Part shown: positions 34,502 through 43,517 of the stretch, piece by piece
How positions within the stretch are numbered: the stretch's first letter is position 1
Layout of the letters: each line of letters begins with the position of its first letter
DNA from: Candidatus Omnitrophota bacterium
Lineage (GTDB): Bacteria > Hinthialibacterota > Hinthialibacteria > Hinthialibacterales > Hinthialibacteraceae
Direction: 5' to 3'
Assembly: GCA_013177805.1 (NCBI GenBank)
Contig: JABLXU010000018.1
Location: 26,003 to 90,002 of the forward strand
DNA length: 64,000 bases
Position numbers and translations under genes: made by a program
The notes under the pieces: generated by a model
The model's database searches: none
What the model was told of the DNA's origin: nothing
The model's input: the letters and a program-made list of their open reading frames with translations, nothing else

Positions 34502-36463
34502 TCATTCCGCCAGCAGGGGAAATTCCGTGATCCGCAACCGGGTGTTGCCGTAGGGAATCAATTCCAGATCGGCCAGCGGCTGATCTGAAACTACCGGGCC
34601 CGGGGGCGGCGCTCCGGCGGAATTATCCACCAGGGTCCACTCCGGAAGCATCCGGCCTTTGACCTTCAACACCACCGGAGCATCTTCGTGGCTAAACGGC
34701 ACCGAGCTCACAGGCCGGGTTCGGATTTCAACGCTTTCCCCGGGATTGTCCCGGTCCAGCGCCAAGCCGAAGTTCCACGGGGTGATGGGATAGATGGCCC
34801 AATCGGCCACGGGCAGCGTGTCGTGATAGGATTTTAGTTTTTTAAAATGCTCCTCGATTTTCAGTGAAAAATAGAGCGGGCCGCGCCGGATGGAGACGGC
34901 GCCGTTATACCGTGTCTCCGTTCGGATTTTCATGGGCAGGTCAAGGGTTACAATGTCACCCGGTTGCCAATCCCGGGTGATGGGGAAGAACAATCCCGCT
35001 TTGGGACGCAGGATCTGCCCGCCGGCCGTGGCCGTGGCCCCTTCCGCCCAGGCTGGGATACGCAGATAGAGGGGGAATCGTACGCTCCGCTCCATAGCCA
35101 ACGAGAACCGGATGTTTCCCTCGAAGGGATACTGGGTTTCCTCGGTGATCTGGACGGTTTGGCCGTCCGCCACGCGGGCCGTAACCACGCTGGGACCATA
35201 CGCCACGGCGGCCATGCCCTGATCGTGGGTGGCCATCCATAGGTGCGACACGAACTTGGGCCAGCCTTGGTGCATGTTGGCCGTGCAGCAGCCGAAGTTC
35301 GGTTCCAGGCCGTAGAGATTCGAGGCGTTGCCGTTCGTGCTCCAATTGCGTTTGGCCACGGTGCAAAGCACCTGATTGGCTTGCTGATCATATTGATGCG
35401 CCCAATAATCCGGCGTGCAGGTCCCGGGATTGGCGTTGTAGGCGAGCACCTCCAGGCGGTCCGCCAGCGCGGGATCACCGAAGATTTCGATCAAATTTTC
35501 CAGCGAGAACATAAATTCCACCACCCCGCACAACTCGGTGCCCTGGGAGGGATGCCGCCCGGAGAGATGTTCATCGCCGGAGTACCGGCCCGCGGCCTGG
35601 CCATGATAGCGGTCCAGATTTTGGATGGCGGAAAACGAACCTTGCCGGTAAGGCTCTTCCTTGGCCAAGACATAGATCAGGCCGGGATATTTGATAGCCA
35701 TGCCTAGATTCACTACGTGGCAGGGGTGACCATAACCGGTCCGTTTTTGCGTCCAGGCATCGTCAAAGGGGAATTGGTTGAAGAGGCCGGTCCAGTCAAA
35801 GCAGTTCTTGTAAATGATCTCCGCTGTCTTCAACACCCGTGGATCGCCTGTGCGGCGGTAGAGCCAATACGCGGTCACCAAATTCTCCATGGCCCGCACG
35901 CCGCGCCAATCTTTATCCGGCCAATCGGGTGGATTGTTTTCGAGGAAATGGAAATAATTCTTGATGATGGTTAACGCCCGGGCGTCGCTCGTGGCTTCGT
36001 AATACTGACTCAGCACCTTGAGGGCCACGGCCAAAGGCCACCGGTCCTTGTTTTGGAGAGGTCCGAACCAGCCATCGGGCTGGCCGCTGGCCAAGATCGG
36101 TTCGATCCAGGACTTCACCTTATCGAGCAGCCGCGCGTCCTCGAGCAGGTAGGCCAAGGGAACCAGGCCGTCCAGGTAATACGGCCCCCGCTCCCACGCA
36201 TCGCCGGTTCCCCCTTTCCAGGCTGAGTTGGAAAGCGATTCCCAAAACTCGTCGAGATGCCCGGTGAGGCCGTTGGCTTGGAGGGTCAGCTGATCCTTCA
36301 GCCATCCTGCGGGCTTAACCGTCCCCAGCGGTAAGGCCACGAATTCCGACTGCACTAAAGGTTCCAGATTCACGGGATAATGCCGGTTGACACTTTCCGC
36401 GGCTTTTCCCGCCGGTACCAGCCAAACCATCCCGGCGGCCAGAATCCAGATGGATGATTTCAT
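34502..36463 (-). CDS. Exported GH127-type (DUF1680) beta-L-arabinofuranosidase
   Basis: A 653-residue protein from the ATG at 36463, which has AGGAGG about 11 nt upstream and yields the signal peptide MKSSIWILAAGMVWLVPAGKA. The (alpha/alpha)6 barrel of GH127 is recognised by WGPLQNKD-like helices and by the zinc ligands: Glu and Cys in TELCGVVEF and the Cys pair in FGCCTANMHQGW, one of which is the nucleophile in characterised members. The enzyme removes beta-L-arabinofuranose from plant glycans or related linkages. The exported location fits the neighbouring catabolic genes. It is divergent from the Tat TIM-barrel gene. Confidence 0.9.
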   Translation of the reverse strand: MKSSIWILAAGMVWLVPAGKAAESVNRHYPVNLEPLVQSEFVALPLGTVKPAGWLKDQLTLQANGLTGHLDEFWESLSNSAWKGGTGDAWERGPYYLDGLVPLAYLLEDARLLDKVKSWIEPILASGQPDGWFGPLQNKDRWPLAVALKVLSQYYEATSDARALTIIKNYFHFLENNPPDWPDKDWRGVRAMENLVTAYWLYRRTGDPRVLKTAEIIYKNCFDWTGLFNQFPFDDAWTQKRTGYGHPCHVVNLGMAIKYPGLIYVLAKEEPYRQGSFSAIQNLDRYHGQAAGRYSGDEHLSGRHPSQGTELCGVVEFMFSLENLIEIFGDPALADRLEVLAYNANPGTCTPDYWAHQYDQQANQVLCTVAKRNWSTNGNASNLYGLEPNFGCCTANMHQGWPKFVSHLWMATHDQGMAAVAYGPSVVTARVADGQTVQITEETQYPFEGNIRFSLAMERSVRFPLYLRIPAWAEGATATAGGQILRPKAGLFFPITRDWQPGDIVTLDLPMKIRTETRYNGAVSIRRGPLYFSLKIEEHFKKLKSYHDTLPVADWAIYPITPWNFGLALDRDNPGESVEIRTRPVSSVPFSHEDAPVVLKVKGRMLPEWTLVDNSAGAPPPGPVVSDQPLADLELIPYGNTRLRITEFPLLAE

Positions 36464-36686
36464 GAACGCCAATACCTCCTGTTTCTTCATGTTCCGGATC
36501 ACGAAAAAGCCCCGCGGCCGGAAATCCATCTCATTCTCTGAAAAACGCACGCGGTTGTATAGAGGCTGGCGCGTTTGTGATCCTTTGGCCCTTCACTCTT
36601 CTCTTGTTGACAAGATTCATGATATAAACCAGATGACAATGACAGAAATAACGGTTTTTCCAACCATTCACTCAAGCGAGGACATG

Positions 36687-37688
36687 ATGAACCCCAAAAT
36701 CCGTTTGGAAACCATCAATCATGGATCCCAGGGCATGACCCGGCGGCAGTTCGCCCGGGCCGGTCTATTCGGTTTGAGCGCGATGGCCTGGGGCATGCCA
36801 GGATACACATCCGCCGCGGCCGGTTCTCCCATCAAAATGTATAAAAACCTGGGCGTGGGACATATCGGCGTGAACGCCAACTTGAAGCAGGCCATCGCTT
36901 ACGCGAGCCGGTTCGGTTTCGAGGGTGTGAATCCCGAGATCGGCGAGCTGGAGAAAATGACGGCCGGACAACGGAAAGAAATCGTCGAGGATCTAACAAG
37001 CCACGGCCTGAAATGGGGTGCGGGCGGCCTGCCAGTCCAGTTCCGGGAAGGAGAGGAGCCATTCCAGAAGGATATGGCCTTGCTGCCCGGCCGGGCGCAG
37101 ATCCTGCGGGAGGTGGGAGTTACCCGGGTGGCCACTTGGATCCTGCCCGGCCACGCCACGCTGACGTACCGGCAGAATTTCGAGCAACACCGCGCCCGCC
37201 TGGCCGAGGCGGCGAAAATTCTCCAAGATCACGGCATCCGGCTGGGGTTGGAATTTGTCGGCCCCCGGACGTTCCGCAACCGTTACCGTTTTCCCTTCAT
37301 CAGCAGCCAGCCGGAAATGCTGGAACTGTGTGGCGCGATCGGTACGGGCAACGTGGGCCTGCTGCTCGACGCGTGGCACTGGCATACGTCGCATGGCACG
37401 CCCGAAGAATTGCGCCAACTGAGCAACGAACAGATCATTGAAGTGCACATTAACGACGCGCCGGAAGGAGTTCCCATTGACGAGCTGGTGGACAACCGCC
37501 GCAAACTGCCCAGGGCCACGGGCGTGATCGATCTGAAGAGTTTTATGAATATTCTAGTTGCGGTTGGTTACGACGGGCCGGTTACCATCGAGCCGTTCGA
37601 CGACGATCTGCGGAAACTGGAAAACGAACCAGCCTTGGAAAAAACCAGCGAGGCCATGCGGCGGGCGTTCGATTTGATCGAAATGTAG
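36687..37688 (+). CDS. Tat-exported xylose-isomerase-like TIM-barrel protein (second)
   Basis: A 333-residue protein. The ATG at 36687 is 5 nt from GAGG; an adjacent ATG at 36684 is too close. The twin-arginine signal TRRQFARAGLFGLSAMAWG is followed by an AP_endonuc_2 TIM barrel with FGFEGVNPE, GLEFVGPRTFRNRY, a LLLDAWHWH metal-site segment, EVHINDAPEG and VTIEPFDDD. It differs from the paralogue at 14.6 kb in almost every loop, so the two probably have different substrates. Sugar or inositol isomerase/epimerase activity is inferred from the family. Confidence 0.87.
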   Translation: MNPKIRLETINHGSQGMTRRQFARAGLFGLSAMAWGMPGYTSAAAGSPIKMYKNLGVGHIGVNANLKQAIAYASRFGFEGVNPEIGELEKMTAGQRKEIVEDLTSHGLKWGAGGLPVQFREGEEPFQKDMALLPGRAQILREVGVTRVATWILPGHATLTYRQNFEQHRARLAEAAKILQDHGIRLGLEFVGPRTFRNRYRFPFISSQPEMLELCGAIGTGNVGLLLDAWHWHTSHGTPEELRQLSNEQIIEVHINDAPEGVPIDELVDNRRKLPRATGVIDLKSFMNILVAVGYDGPVTIEPFDDDLRKLENEPALEKTSEAMRRAFDLIEM

Positions 37689-37717
37689 GATCATCCGGTA
37701 AGCGCGGGATAATTCGC

Positions 37718-38362
37718 TTACGCTTGGCGGATCATGCGCGCGGGAACGCCCACCGCGGTCACGCCGGGCAATACATCCCGGATGACGGCCGCTCCGCCCC
37801 CGATCACCGCGTCTTCGCCGATGCACACGCCGGGCAAAACGCACGCGCCGATCCCGACATGGGCGCGGCGGCCGATGGTGACATTCCCGCCCAGATGCAC
37901 GCCGGGCGAGATATGCGCCCCATCGCCGATCCGGCAGTCGTGATCGACCGTGCAGCCGGTATTGAGAATGACGTTTTCCCCCACGCACGCGCCGCTGTTT
38001 ACGATCACGCCCGCCATGGCCACCGTTCCCGCCCCCAAGGTGGCGCTGCCGGCAATCACCGCCGCGGGATGCACGGCGGTCACCAGTTGGAAGCCCATCC
38101 CGGTCAATTGGGCGGCCCGATCGAGCCGTGCGCGGTTGTCGCCGATGGCCACGATAGCCTGTTGAATCTGGTTCCGCCGCGCCGTTTTCAAATACTCCCG
38201 TGCCAGGCACACGGGGATATCCAGAAAGGTCCCCCCTGCCTTCCCAGGGTCGTCATCCAACAGCGCGGCAATTCCGATTCCCATCCGCTGGAGAATATCC
38301 ACCACCACCTTGGCATGTCCGCCCGATCCATAGACGATCATGGGGCCATCGGGAATATCCAT
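37718..38362 (-). CDS. NeuD/PglD-type sugar O/N-acetyltransferase
   Basis: A 214-residue protein. An N-terminal Rossmann-like PglD_N domain (IVYGSGGHAKVVVDIL) is followed by left-handed beta-helix hexapeptide repeats. The catalytic-type His lies in TVDHDC. Such enzymes acetylate amino sugars or sialic acids for surface glycans. It is the last gene of an operon after the MEMO1-AMMECR1 fusion and a short unknown protein, with a 16-nt gap. The gene is complete. Confidence 0.88.
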   Translation of the reverse strand: MDIPDGPMIVYGSGGHAKVVVDILQRMGIGIAALLDDDPGKAGGTFLDIPVCLAREYLKTARRNQIQQAIVAIGDNRARLDRAAQLTGMGFQLVTAVHPAAVIAGSATLGAGTVAMAGVIVNSGACVGENVILNTGCTVDHDCRIGDGAHISPGVHLGGNVTIGRRAHVGIGACVLPGVCIGEDAVIGGGAAVIRDVLPGVTAVGVPARMIRQA

Positions 38363-38378
38363 GTCGCGCGTCTCTCTT

Positions 38379-38816
38379 TCATTCCAGGGGAGGAGATTCC
38401 ACCAGCCGCACCGCCAATTCCACCAAACCGCCGCGCAGAGAAGAGCATACGATGGGAGGGGTGTGCGGATGTGTCAGCTGCCACACTTCCCGCGCGGCCT
38501 GGATACCGGGGGTCATGGCGGGGAAGAAGCCCGTGCGCTCAAAAATGAACTGCAGGAGAAACTCTACGGCCGGCAAGAACACGCAAGCGGGATCCTCTTC
38601 CGCGTTGGCCACGTAGAGGATTTGCCGCTCATCCAGGGGAATGCCGGCCAGATCATCCACCAGCGCGAGGGACGGGCCTTCCACCGCGGCGATCAGCCAC
38701 GGCCTTCCCTGATACAAAACCCATCCGCCCCATTCGGGTTCCAAACGGATTCCCCGCGAACGGCAGGCTTGATGAAAACGCTGGTACAAAGGCAGGTGTT
38801 CGTACGGTTCACTCAT
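38379..38816 (-). CDS. Unknown 145-residue protein coupled to MEMO1-AMMECR1
   Basis: A soluble protein with no signal peptide. The ATG overlaps the upstream stop as ATGA (38813-38816). WGGWVLYQGRPWLIAAVEGP and ALVDDLAGIPLDERQILYVA suggest a compact alpha/beta domain. No family was recognised. Its position between the MEMO1-AMMECR1 fusion and NeuD suggests that it works with one of them. Confidence 0.75.
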   Translation of the reverse strand: MSEPYEHLPLYQRFHQACRSRGIRLEPEWGGWVLYQGRPWLIAAVEGPSLALVDDLAGIPLDERQILYVANAEEDPACVFLPAVEFLLQFIFERTGFFPAMTPGIQAAREVWQLTHPHTPPIVCSSLRGGLVELAVRLVESPPLE

Positions 38817-40351
38817 TCGAGGCTGACCTGGTAGGGAGGCAGACCGAAATCCCGGTCACCAAACACGATGGCTTCGTATAGGTAAATCTCGATTTGGGGA
38901 TCTTTCCAGGCCTGGGGTTCCAACCCCGCCTTGACGCAAGTGGCATCCAGAAACGTGGGAACGTCCCATCCCTGTTCGGTGGCCACCTGAGGAAGCAGCG
39001 TGCCCGCGCGGAACGCACCGGAGCGCGTGCGTCCCTGGATTTGCAGCCCATGCCGGCCGATTTGGATTTCCTGGATCTCTTTCACCCGCCGCCGGGGAGA
39101 CAAAACCGAAATCTGGATATCCACCATGGGCAACTCGTCCAGGCTGACAGGACGGAAACGGGTGTCATGCGAGGCGGATTGCACGGCCATTTCGCCCACC
39201 AGGCGGAACAGGGGCAGGTTGTCGGGATCAAAACGGCCGAGACAGCCGCGCAATTCCCCCTGGTTTTTTAAGGTGACAAACAAGCCCGCCTTGATTTTCA
39301 ACCGCTCATCGGATACGGCCGGCTGGTATTTTTGGTGATTCAAAGAGGCCCAAATGCTCCGGCGGGCGATGTTCAGCAAGGTTTTCCGCTCGTCCAAGGT
39401 GAAAAAAAGCGGTTCTTGAACATCGCGCTGGTTTTCCTTCGTTCCGGGAACGGTATTCGGATCTTCTCCGGCGCCGGTTGGCGCGTAGATGGCGAAGGCG
39501 CCGTATCCCACCACCTTGTCCTTCTTGCCCTGGGGACTGTCGCCGCTGTTCCGGTAACAAAGAGTTTTCGCTTCCGACGCGCCCAGGCACCGCGCGGCTT
39601 CGACGGCGGAGAACATGGCCGCGCTGCCGCACATGATGCATTTCACGTTATGACGGGGATCCCAATTGAGACGGTTGTATTCCGCATAGATGGTGGGAGG
39701 ATCCAAGGTTTCCAGGGAAGCCAACATTTCCCGGTCCACCCGGTTGGCTACCTCGTAGGGCGGATAATGGCTCATGTCGGACGAGACCACAACCAACACA
39801 TTTTTACCGGGCCGCCGCAGGACATCGGCGATCCGCTGCCCTACCGCGCGGCACAGACCGGGATCGGTGTGCGTGATGAGCATGGCGGCGATCCGGGCCT
39901 CGGGGAACACGGTCTGAATAAACGGCAGATTAACCTCGACCGAATGTTCAGTGAGAAAGGCTTCCCAGCATGCGCTGATCGGCCCTCCTTCCTCCACCAA
40001 CGCTGCCGTTATTTCGTTATCCACCCCGATGGGACCGAGGGGGGTTTCAAACGCGTGCCCGGGAAAGACCACCGCGCCATCCACCCCCCGGTGGGCCAGC
40101 GCAAGGATCAGTACGGTGTCCGGATGCTGGTTTTGAACATGCTTGTACGAATAGCCCGCCACCGGCCCCGAATAGACGTAGCCCGCGTGCGGCGCCAGCA
40201 CGGCCAAAACCTTCTTCGTGGATGGTTCGGTAGCCGCCTCCGCCAGGTAACGGTTCACCACGGAGGCCAACTCGTCCGCGCGCTCCGGGTAAAACTGCCC
40301 CGCCACCACCGGCTTCATGACATCATGAGCATGGCCCGAGAAGAGGTTCAT
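38813..40351 (-). CDS. AmmeMemoRadiSam protein B/A fusion (MEMO1 + AMMECR1 domains)
   Basis: A 512-residue fusion. Residues 10-300 form a MEMO1-like dioxygenase-type fold (VVAGQFYPERADEL, APHAGYVYSGPVAGYSY, EHSVEVNLPFI, VVSSDMSHYPPY, with His/Cys ligands of the metal pocket). Residues 330-510 form an AMMECR1 domain (GLFVTLKNQGELRGCLG, VQSASHDTRFRPVSLDEL). In many prokaryotes these two and a radical SAM protein (AmrS) occur as a trio. Here the first two are fused and AmrS is not adjacent. The biochemical role is unsettled. It is the first gene of an operon with the 145-residue unknown and NeuD. Confidence 0.94.
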   Translation of the reverse strand: MNLFSGHAHDVMKPVVAGQFYPERADELASVVNRYLAEAATEPSTKKVLAVLAPHAGYVYSGPVAGYSYKHVQNQHPDTVLILALAHRGVDGAVVFPGHAFETPLGPIGVDNEITAALVEEGGPISACWEAFLTEHSVEVNLPFIQTVFPEARIAAMLITHTDPGLCRAVGQRIADVLRRPGKNVLVVVSSDMSHYPPYEVANRVDREMLASLETLDPPTIYAEYNRLNWDPRHNVKCIMCGSAAMFSAVEAARCLGASEAKTLCYRNSGDSPQGKKDKVVGYGAFAIYAPTGAGEDPNTVPGTKENQRDVQEPLFFTLDERKTLLNIARRSIWASLNHQKYQPAVSDERLKIKAGLFVTLKNQGELRGCLGRFDPDNLPLFRLVGEMAVQSASHDTRFRPVSLDELPMVDIQISVLSPRRRVKEIQEIQIGRHGLQIQGRTRSGAFRAGTLLPQVATEQGWDVPTFLDATCVKAGLEPQAWKDPQIEIYLYEAIVFGDRDFGLPPYQVSLE

Positions 40352-40885
40352 GGTTTTGTCCCACGCGTTCCGGGATGAATTCGGGAATGGATGTCAGAAC
40401 CCGCTCCACCGCATGCGCTCCACCCAAAACCAGGCCGCCAAGCCTCCCCACACCGCCAGTATCGTAATCCAACGCATATCCAATCCCTGTTCCTGGATTC
40501 CTGCAGTCTCTGCCGGAGTATAGAGGATCTATTTCCCAGCACGGATCAGCCCGTATCTGCTTGAGCAAGAAAACGACATCCGCACGCGGAATCATTTAAT
40601 TCCATCCACCGAGAGAGACCGTTCCAAAATTCTGTCTCAAACCGGTCTGCGTGGCTCTCTTGCGCGCCGGCGCGAGAGAACGATTCCGCATGCGCCAAAT
40701 TCCTTTTTCATTGTTATTTTATGCAGGTTTTTGTGAAAAATGAAGCGGATAGGCGGCGAATCGCCGTCCGGTGCCGTTGAGCGTACTTGGATTTTCACCC
40801 ATAGTGCGATACAAAATGGCGTGGTATTCGTTAAGGCATGACGCCGTGATTTGTTACTTTGGAAGAGGGAGCCGGAATCGTCTTG
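40352..40885. other. Divergent intergenic region upstream of the MEMO1 operon
   Basis: Contains a candidate 27-codon membrane-peptide gene (40394-40477, minus). The 40590-40880 part shows no gene or repeat. GC content drops around 40690-40740. Confidence 0.45.
40394..40477 (-). CDS. Candidate 27-residue single-helix membrane peptide
   Basis: ATG at 40477 with AGGGA at 6 nt. The product reads MRWITILAVWGGLAAWFWVE and ends RMRWSGF. One hydrophobic helix with Trp at both interfaces is flanked by Arg. It lies 42 nt upstream of the MEMO1-AMMECR1 start, on the same strand. It could be a leader peptide or a small membrane protein, or chance; there is no comparative evidence. Confidence 0.35.
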   Translation of the reverse strand: MRWITILAVWGGLAAWFWVERMRWSGF

Positions 40886-41854
40886 ATGGATCGGATCACA
40901 TGCTTTTTCATTATGTTCCTGGGATGCCTGACCTTACCTGGCCGGATTCCAGTCTATCCTCAAACCCCTCCTCCCGCCGCCGGCGCTTATTACGCCTTCA
41001 TGAAAAACGCCGCCCTCGCGCATCAATGGAAAGGGCATTTGCACCTGATTTTTCAACGCATGTACATCCAAAAAATCGACGCTACTCTCCGAAAAGAGCT
41101 GGAAGCGATCTTCTCCCTCCCCGCCCACGATCCCCTCTATCAAAACCATCCGGTCCTGTACATGAAAAGCCACTTGCGCATGAATTGGTTCAGCGTCCTG
41201 GATGAAAAATCGTTGTCCGGCCGGCAACAATGGCTCGATTCGTACACCCATCTCACGGCGGTTCACCCCAACCTGCCGGGCAATCCGCCCGCCATTCTCC
41301 GGCGGTTAACCCCCCTCACCGGCCTGGAGTTCCGTTTCTCATTGCCCGCGGATCCCGGCACCGGCGCGCCCACCACGCCCCGGTTCATCCTTCCCCCGGA
41401 GATCGCGCCTTGGCATTACCCGCCCAACCTTTGGTATCCCTTGCCCTCCCTGACCGGATTTCCCAAAGACTGGGCCAAGGTGCAGATCCGCACGCAAGAG
41501 GCCGGCGCCATCGCCTATGTCTTCACCCCGGAGCATTTGGATCCGGATCTACTCCGCTTTTTCCGGATGGGGACTCAGCAACCGAAATTGGAGGTGAAGG
41601 ATCTCACTGGAATTCTCATCCTCGATCCCTTAACGGATTCTTGCCGTTCCTTCTCAATCAACTGCGAAGTGGAAGGCAAGCCCAAACCGTTGTTGAGCAT
41701 TGCCCATGGGGAGCCCGGCCCTGCCATGCAACCCTTCCCGGCTCCCGCCATTTCGACTTTGTTCACGAGTTGCCTGGTGGAAAAAGAAGAGCCCCAATCC
41801 TGGAGCACCAACTATTTCTGCCAAATGAACCTGGTGGAAATCGATTCTTCGTGA
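40886..41854 (+). CDS. Unknown exported protein
   Basis: A 322-residue protein from the ATG at 40886; an in-frame TTG upstream is not favoured. The N-terminus MDRITCFFIMFLGCLTLPG is a signal peptide. The mature part is Pro- and Leu-rich, with QMNLVEIDSS at the end and no recognised catalytic motif. VQIRTQEAGAIAYVFTPEHL and ILILDPLTD look like beta strands of an envelope-exposed domain. It stands alone between the MEMO1 operon and the convergent MATE gene. No function is assigned. Confidence 0.7.
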   Translation: MDRITCFFIMFLGCLTLPGRIPVYPQTPPPAAGAYYAFMKNAALAHQWKGHLHLIFQRMYIQKIDATLRKELEAIFSLPAHDPLYQNHPVLYMKSHLRMNWFSVLDEKSLSGRQQWLDSYTHLTAVHPNLPGNPPAILRRLTPLTGLEFRFSLPADPGTGAPTTPRFILPPEIAPWHYPPNLWYPLPSLTGFPKDWAKVQIRTQEAGAIAYVFTPEHLDPDLLRFFRMGTQQPKLEVKDLTGILILDPLTDSCRSFSINCEVEGKPKPLLSIAHGEPGPAMQPFPAPAISTLFTSCLVEKEEPQSWSTNYFCQMNLVEIDSS

Positions 41855-41901
41855 TCCTCCGGACGGCATTGGGGGGTAGGCTTATGCCGTCTTCATTTTA
41901 T

Positions 41902-43335
41902 TCAACTGACCGGGGGGAGGTTGATTTTCCAGCGTCCGCGGACGAAATGGGTCAAGGTCAGGATCAATTGCACCAGCGGGGCCAACGCCCAGGCGATCCA
42001 GGGGCCGAAAAAATCCAACGCCGAAAACAACGTGAAGCCATAAGCCAACGGCAACATGAGCACCCATTGCGACAGCACCGTGAACCGCAAGGGGGGGCGG
42101 GTGTCCCCCGCGCCGGTGAACGCGCCACTGGCGACAATCGACACGCAATTGCAGAACTGTTCCACGGCGATGAACCGCAACGCCCATACCCCTAAATCCC
42201 GGAGACTTTCCGAATCCGAAAAAAGACGCATGATTTCCCCGGCCAGCCCGAAAATCAAGAGGCTGGCCACGGCCATGACCAGCGAACCGAAAGTGATGGC
42301 CGTCCAGCCGTAGGCTTCGGCCGTCCGCATACGCCGCGCCCCGATGCTTTGCCCCACCAGCGCGGCGGTCGCCACCTGAAACGCCAGGGCGGGCATGATT
42401 ACCAGCATCCGGATCTGAAAACCGATCGTCGCCACCGCCACCGCGTCCGATCCCCGCGACGTGGAGGCCAGGATGCTGAAAAACAGAATGCGCGCCCCGT
42501 TGCGGAAGAAGCCCGAAAATCCGGACGGCAGGCCGATATCCAAAATCCGATGGAACAACCGCCAATCCAGCCGGGAACGAAACGCGAAGCAAACCGGCCG
42601 GCGGGGATTCGTCAAGATCCAGACCGCCCAGACCGCGCCGATGAAGCGCGCCAGAATGGTGGCGGCCGCCGCGCCCATGACGCCCATCCCCGGAATGATC
42701 CCCCACCCGAAAATCAGCAGATAACTGAATCCAATGTTCAACGCGTTGGAGACCATCGCGATTTTCATGGGCGTCTTGGTGTCGCCTTGCGCCCGGAACA
42801 CGGCGTTGGTCGTGTAGTTGATCATCAAAAAAATCACGCCCCCCATCAATACCTTGAGAAACGCCGTTCCGCTTCGCAACACTTCGCCTTCCGCGCCCAG
42901 CAGCCGCAACAAAAAATGAGCCAGCCCGTAACCGGCCGCGCCAAAGAGAAGCCCCGACAAGAGGGCGAGCACCAACGAGTGGAAGGCCACTGACGAGGCG
43001 TCATCAAACCGCCGCGCGCCGAAATTCTGCGCGATCAACGTGATGGTGCCGGTGGTGATGGAAAGGGTTCCGATCATCAAGACCAAGAAAATCTGGCGGG
43101 AAAATCCTATAGCCGCCACGGCTTCCGCCCCCAGATACCCCGCAAAATAGATGTCCACCAAGCCCACCCCGGTTTCCATCAAGGAATACATCACAGTGGG
43201 CCAGGCCATTTCCCACAACCGGCCCAACAAGATTACATCCAGCCATCCACTCCAGGGGACGGCCGGAATCCTCTCCCCCACCGGCGGTATCTTCGGCATC
43301 CCTTTTCTTTCCATGACGCGTTTATCCCATCTCAT
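41902..43335 (-). CDS. MATE-family multidrug/metabolite efflux protein
   Basis: A 477-residue protein with about 12 transmembrane helices in two MATE repeats. Marks are LGRLWEMAWPTVMYSLMETG, LGAEAVAAIGFSRQI, AQNFGARRFDDASSVAF and, in the second half, ATAALVGQSIGARRM. MATE pumps export cationic drugs or metabolites by Na+ or H+ exchange. Starts at 43335, 43314 and 43299 are in frame; the first has AAGG at 4 nt. It is monocistronic and divergent from the DapA-family gene. Confidence 0.92.
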   Translation of the reverse strand: MRWDKRVMERKGMPKIPPVGERIPAVPWSGWLDVILLGRLWEMAWPTVMYSLMETGVGLVDIYFAGYLGAEAVAAIGFSRQIFLVLMIGTLSITTGTITLIAQNFGARRFDDASSVAFHSLVLALLSGLLFGAAGYGLAHFLLRLLGAEGEVLRSGTAFLKVLMGGVIFLMINYTTNAVFRAQGDTKTPMKIAMVSNALNIGFSYLLIFGWGIIPGMGVMGAAAATILARFIGAVWAVWILTNPRRPVCFAFRSRLDWRLFHRILDIGLPSGFSGFFRNGARILFFSILASTSRGSDAVAVATIGFQIRMLVIMPALAFQVATAALVGQSIGARRMRTAEAYGWTAITFGSLVMAVASLLIFGLAGEIMRLFSDSESLRDLGVWALRFIAVEQFCNCVSIVASGAFTGAGDTRPPLRFTVLSQWVLMLPLAYGFTLFSALDFFGPWIAWALAPLVQLILTLTHFVRGRWKINLPPVS

Positions 43336-43517
43336 GCCACCTTAGCCCGGCCGGATCTTGCGGGAAGAGGCGCGCAGCGGCCCTATCCGGAAAGGGAGAC
43401 TAGCGCCGGAGGCCTACTTGATTGACAATGCCTCTGACCATTTTCAGCCATCGCTCCCCAGCCCTTCATTGAATCATGTTCACCCGGGGGAGGATAGCGG
43501 ATTGGGAGCCGAAAACC

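Noticed and set aside
36601..36640. TTGACA followed by TATAAA upstream of the second Tat barrel
   Set aside because: Spacer is only 10 nt, too short for a standard promoter.
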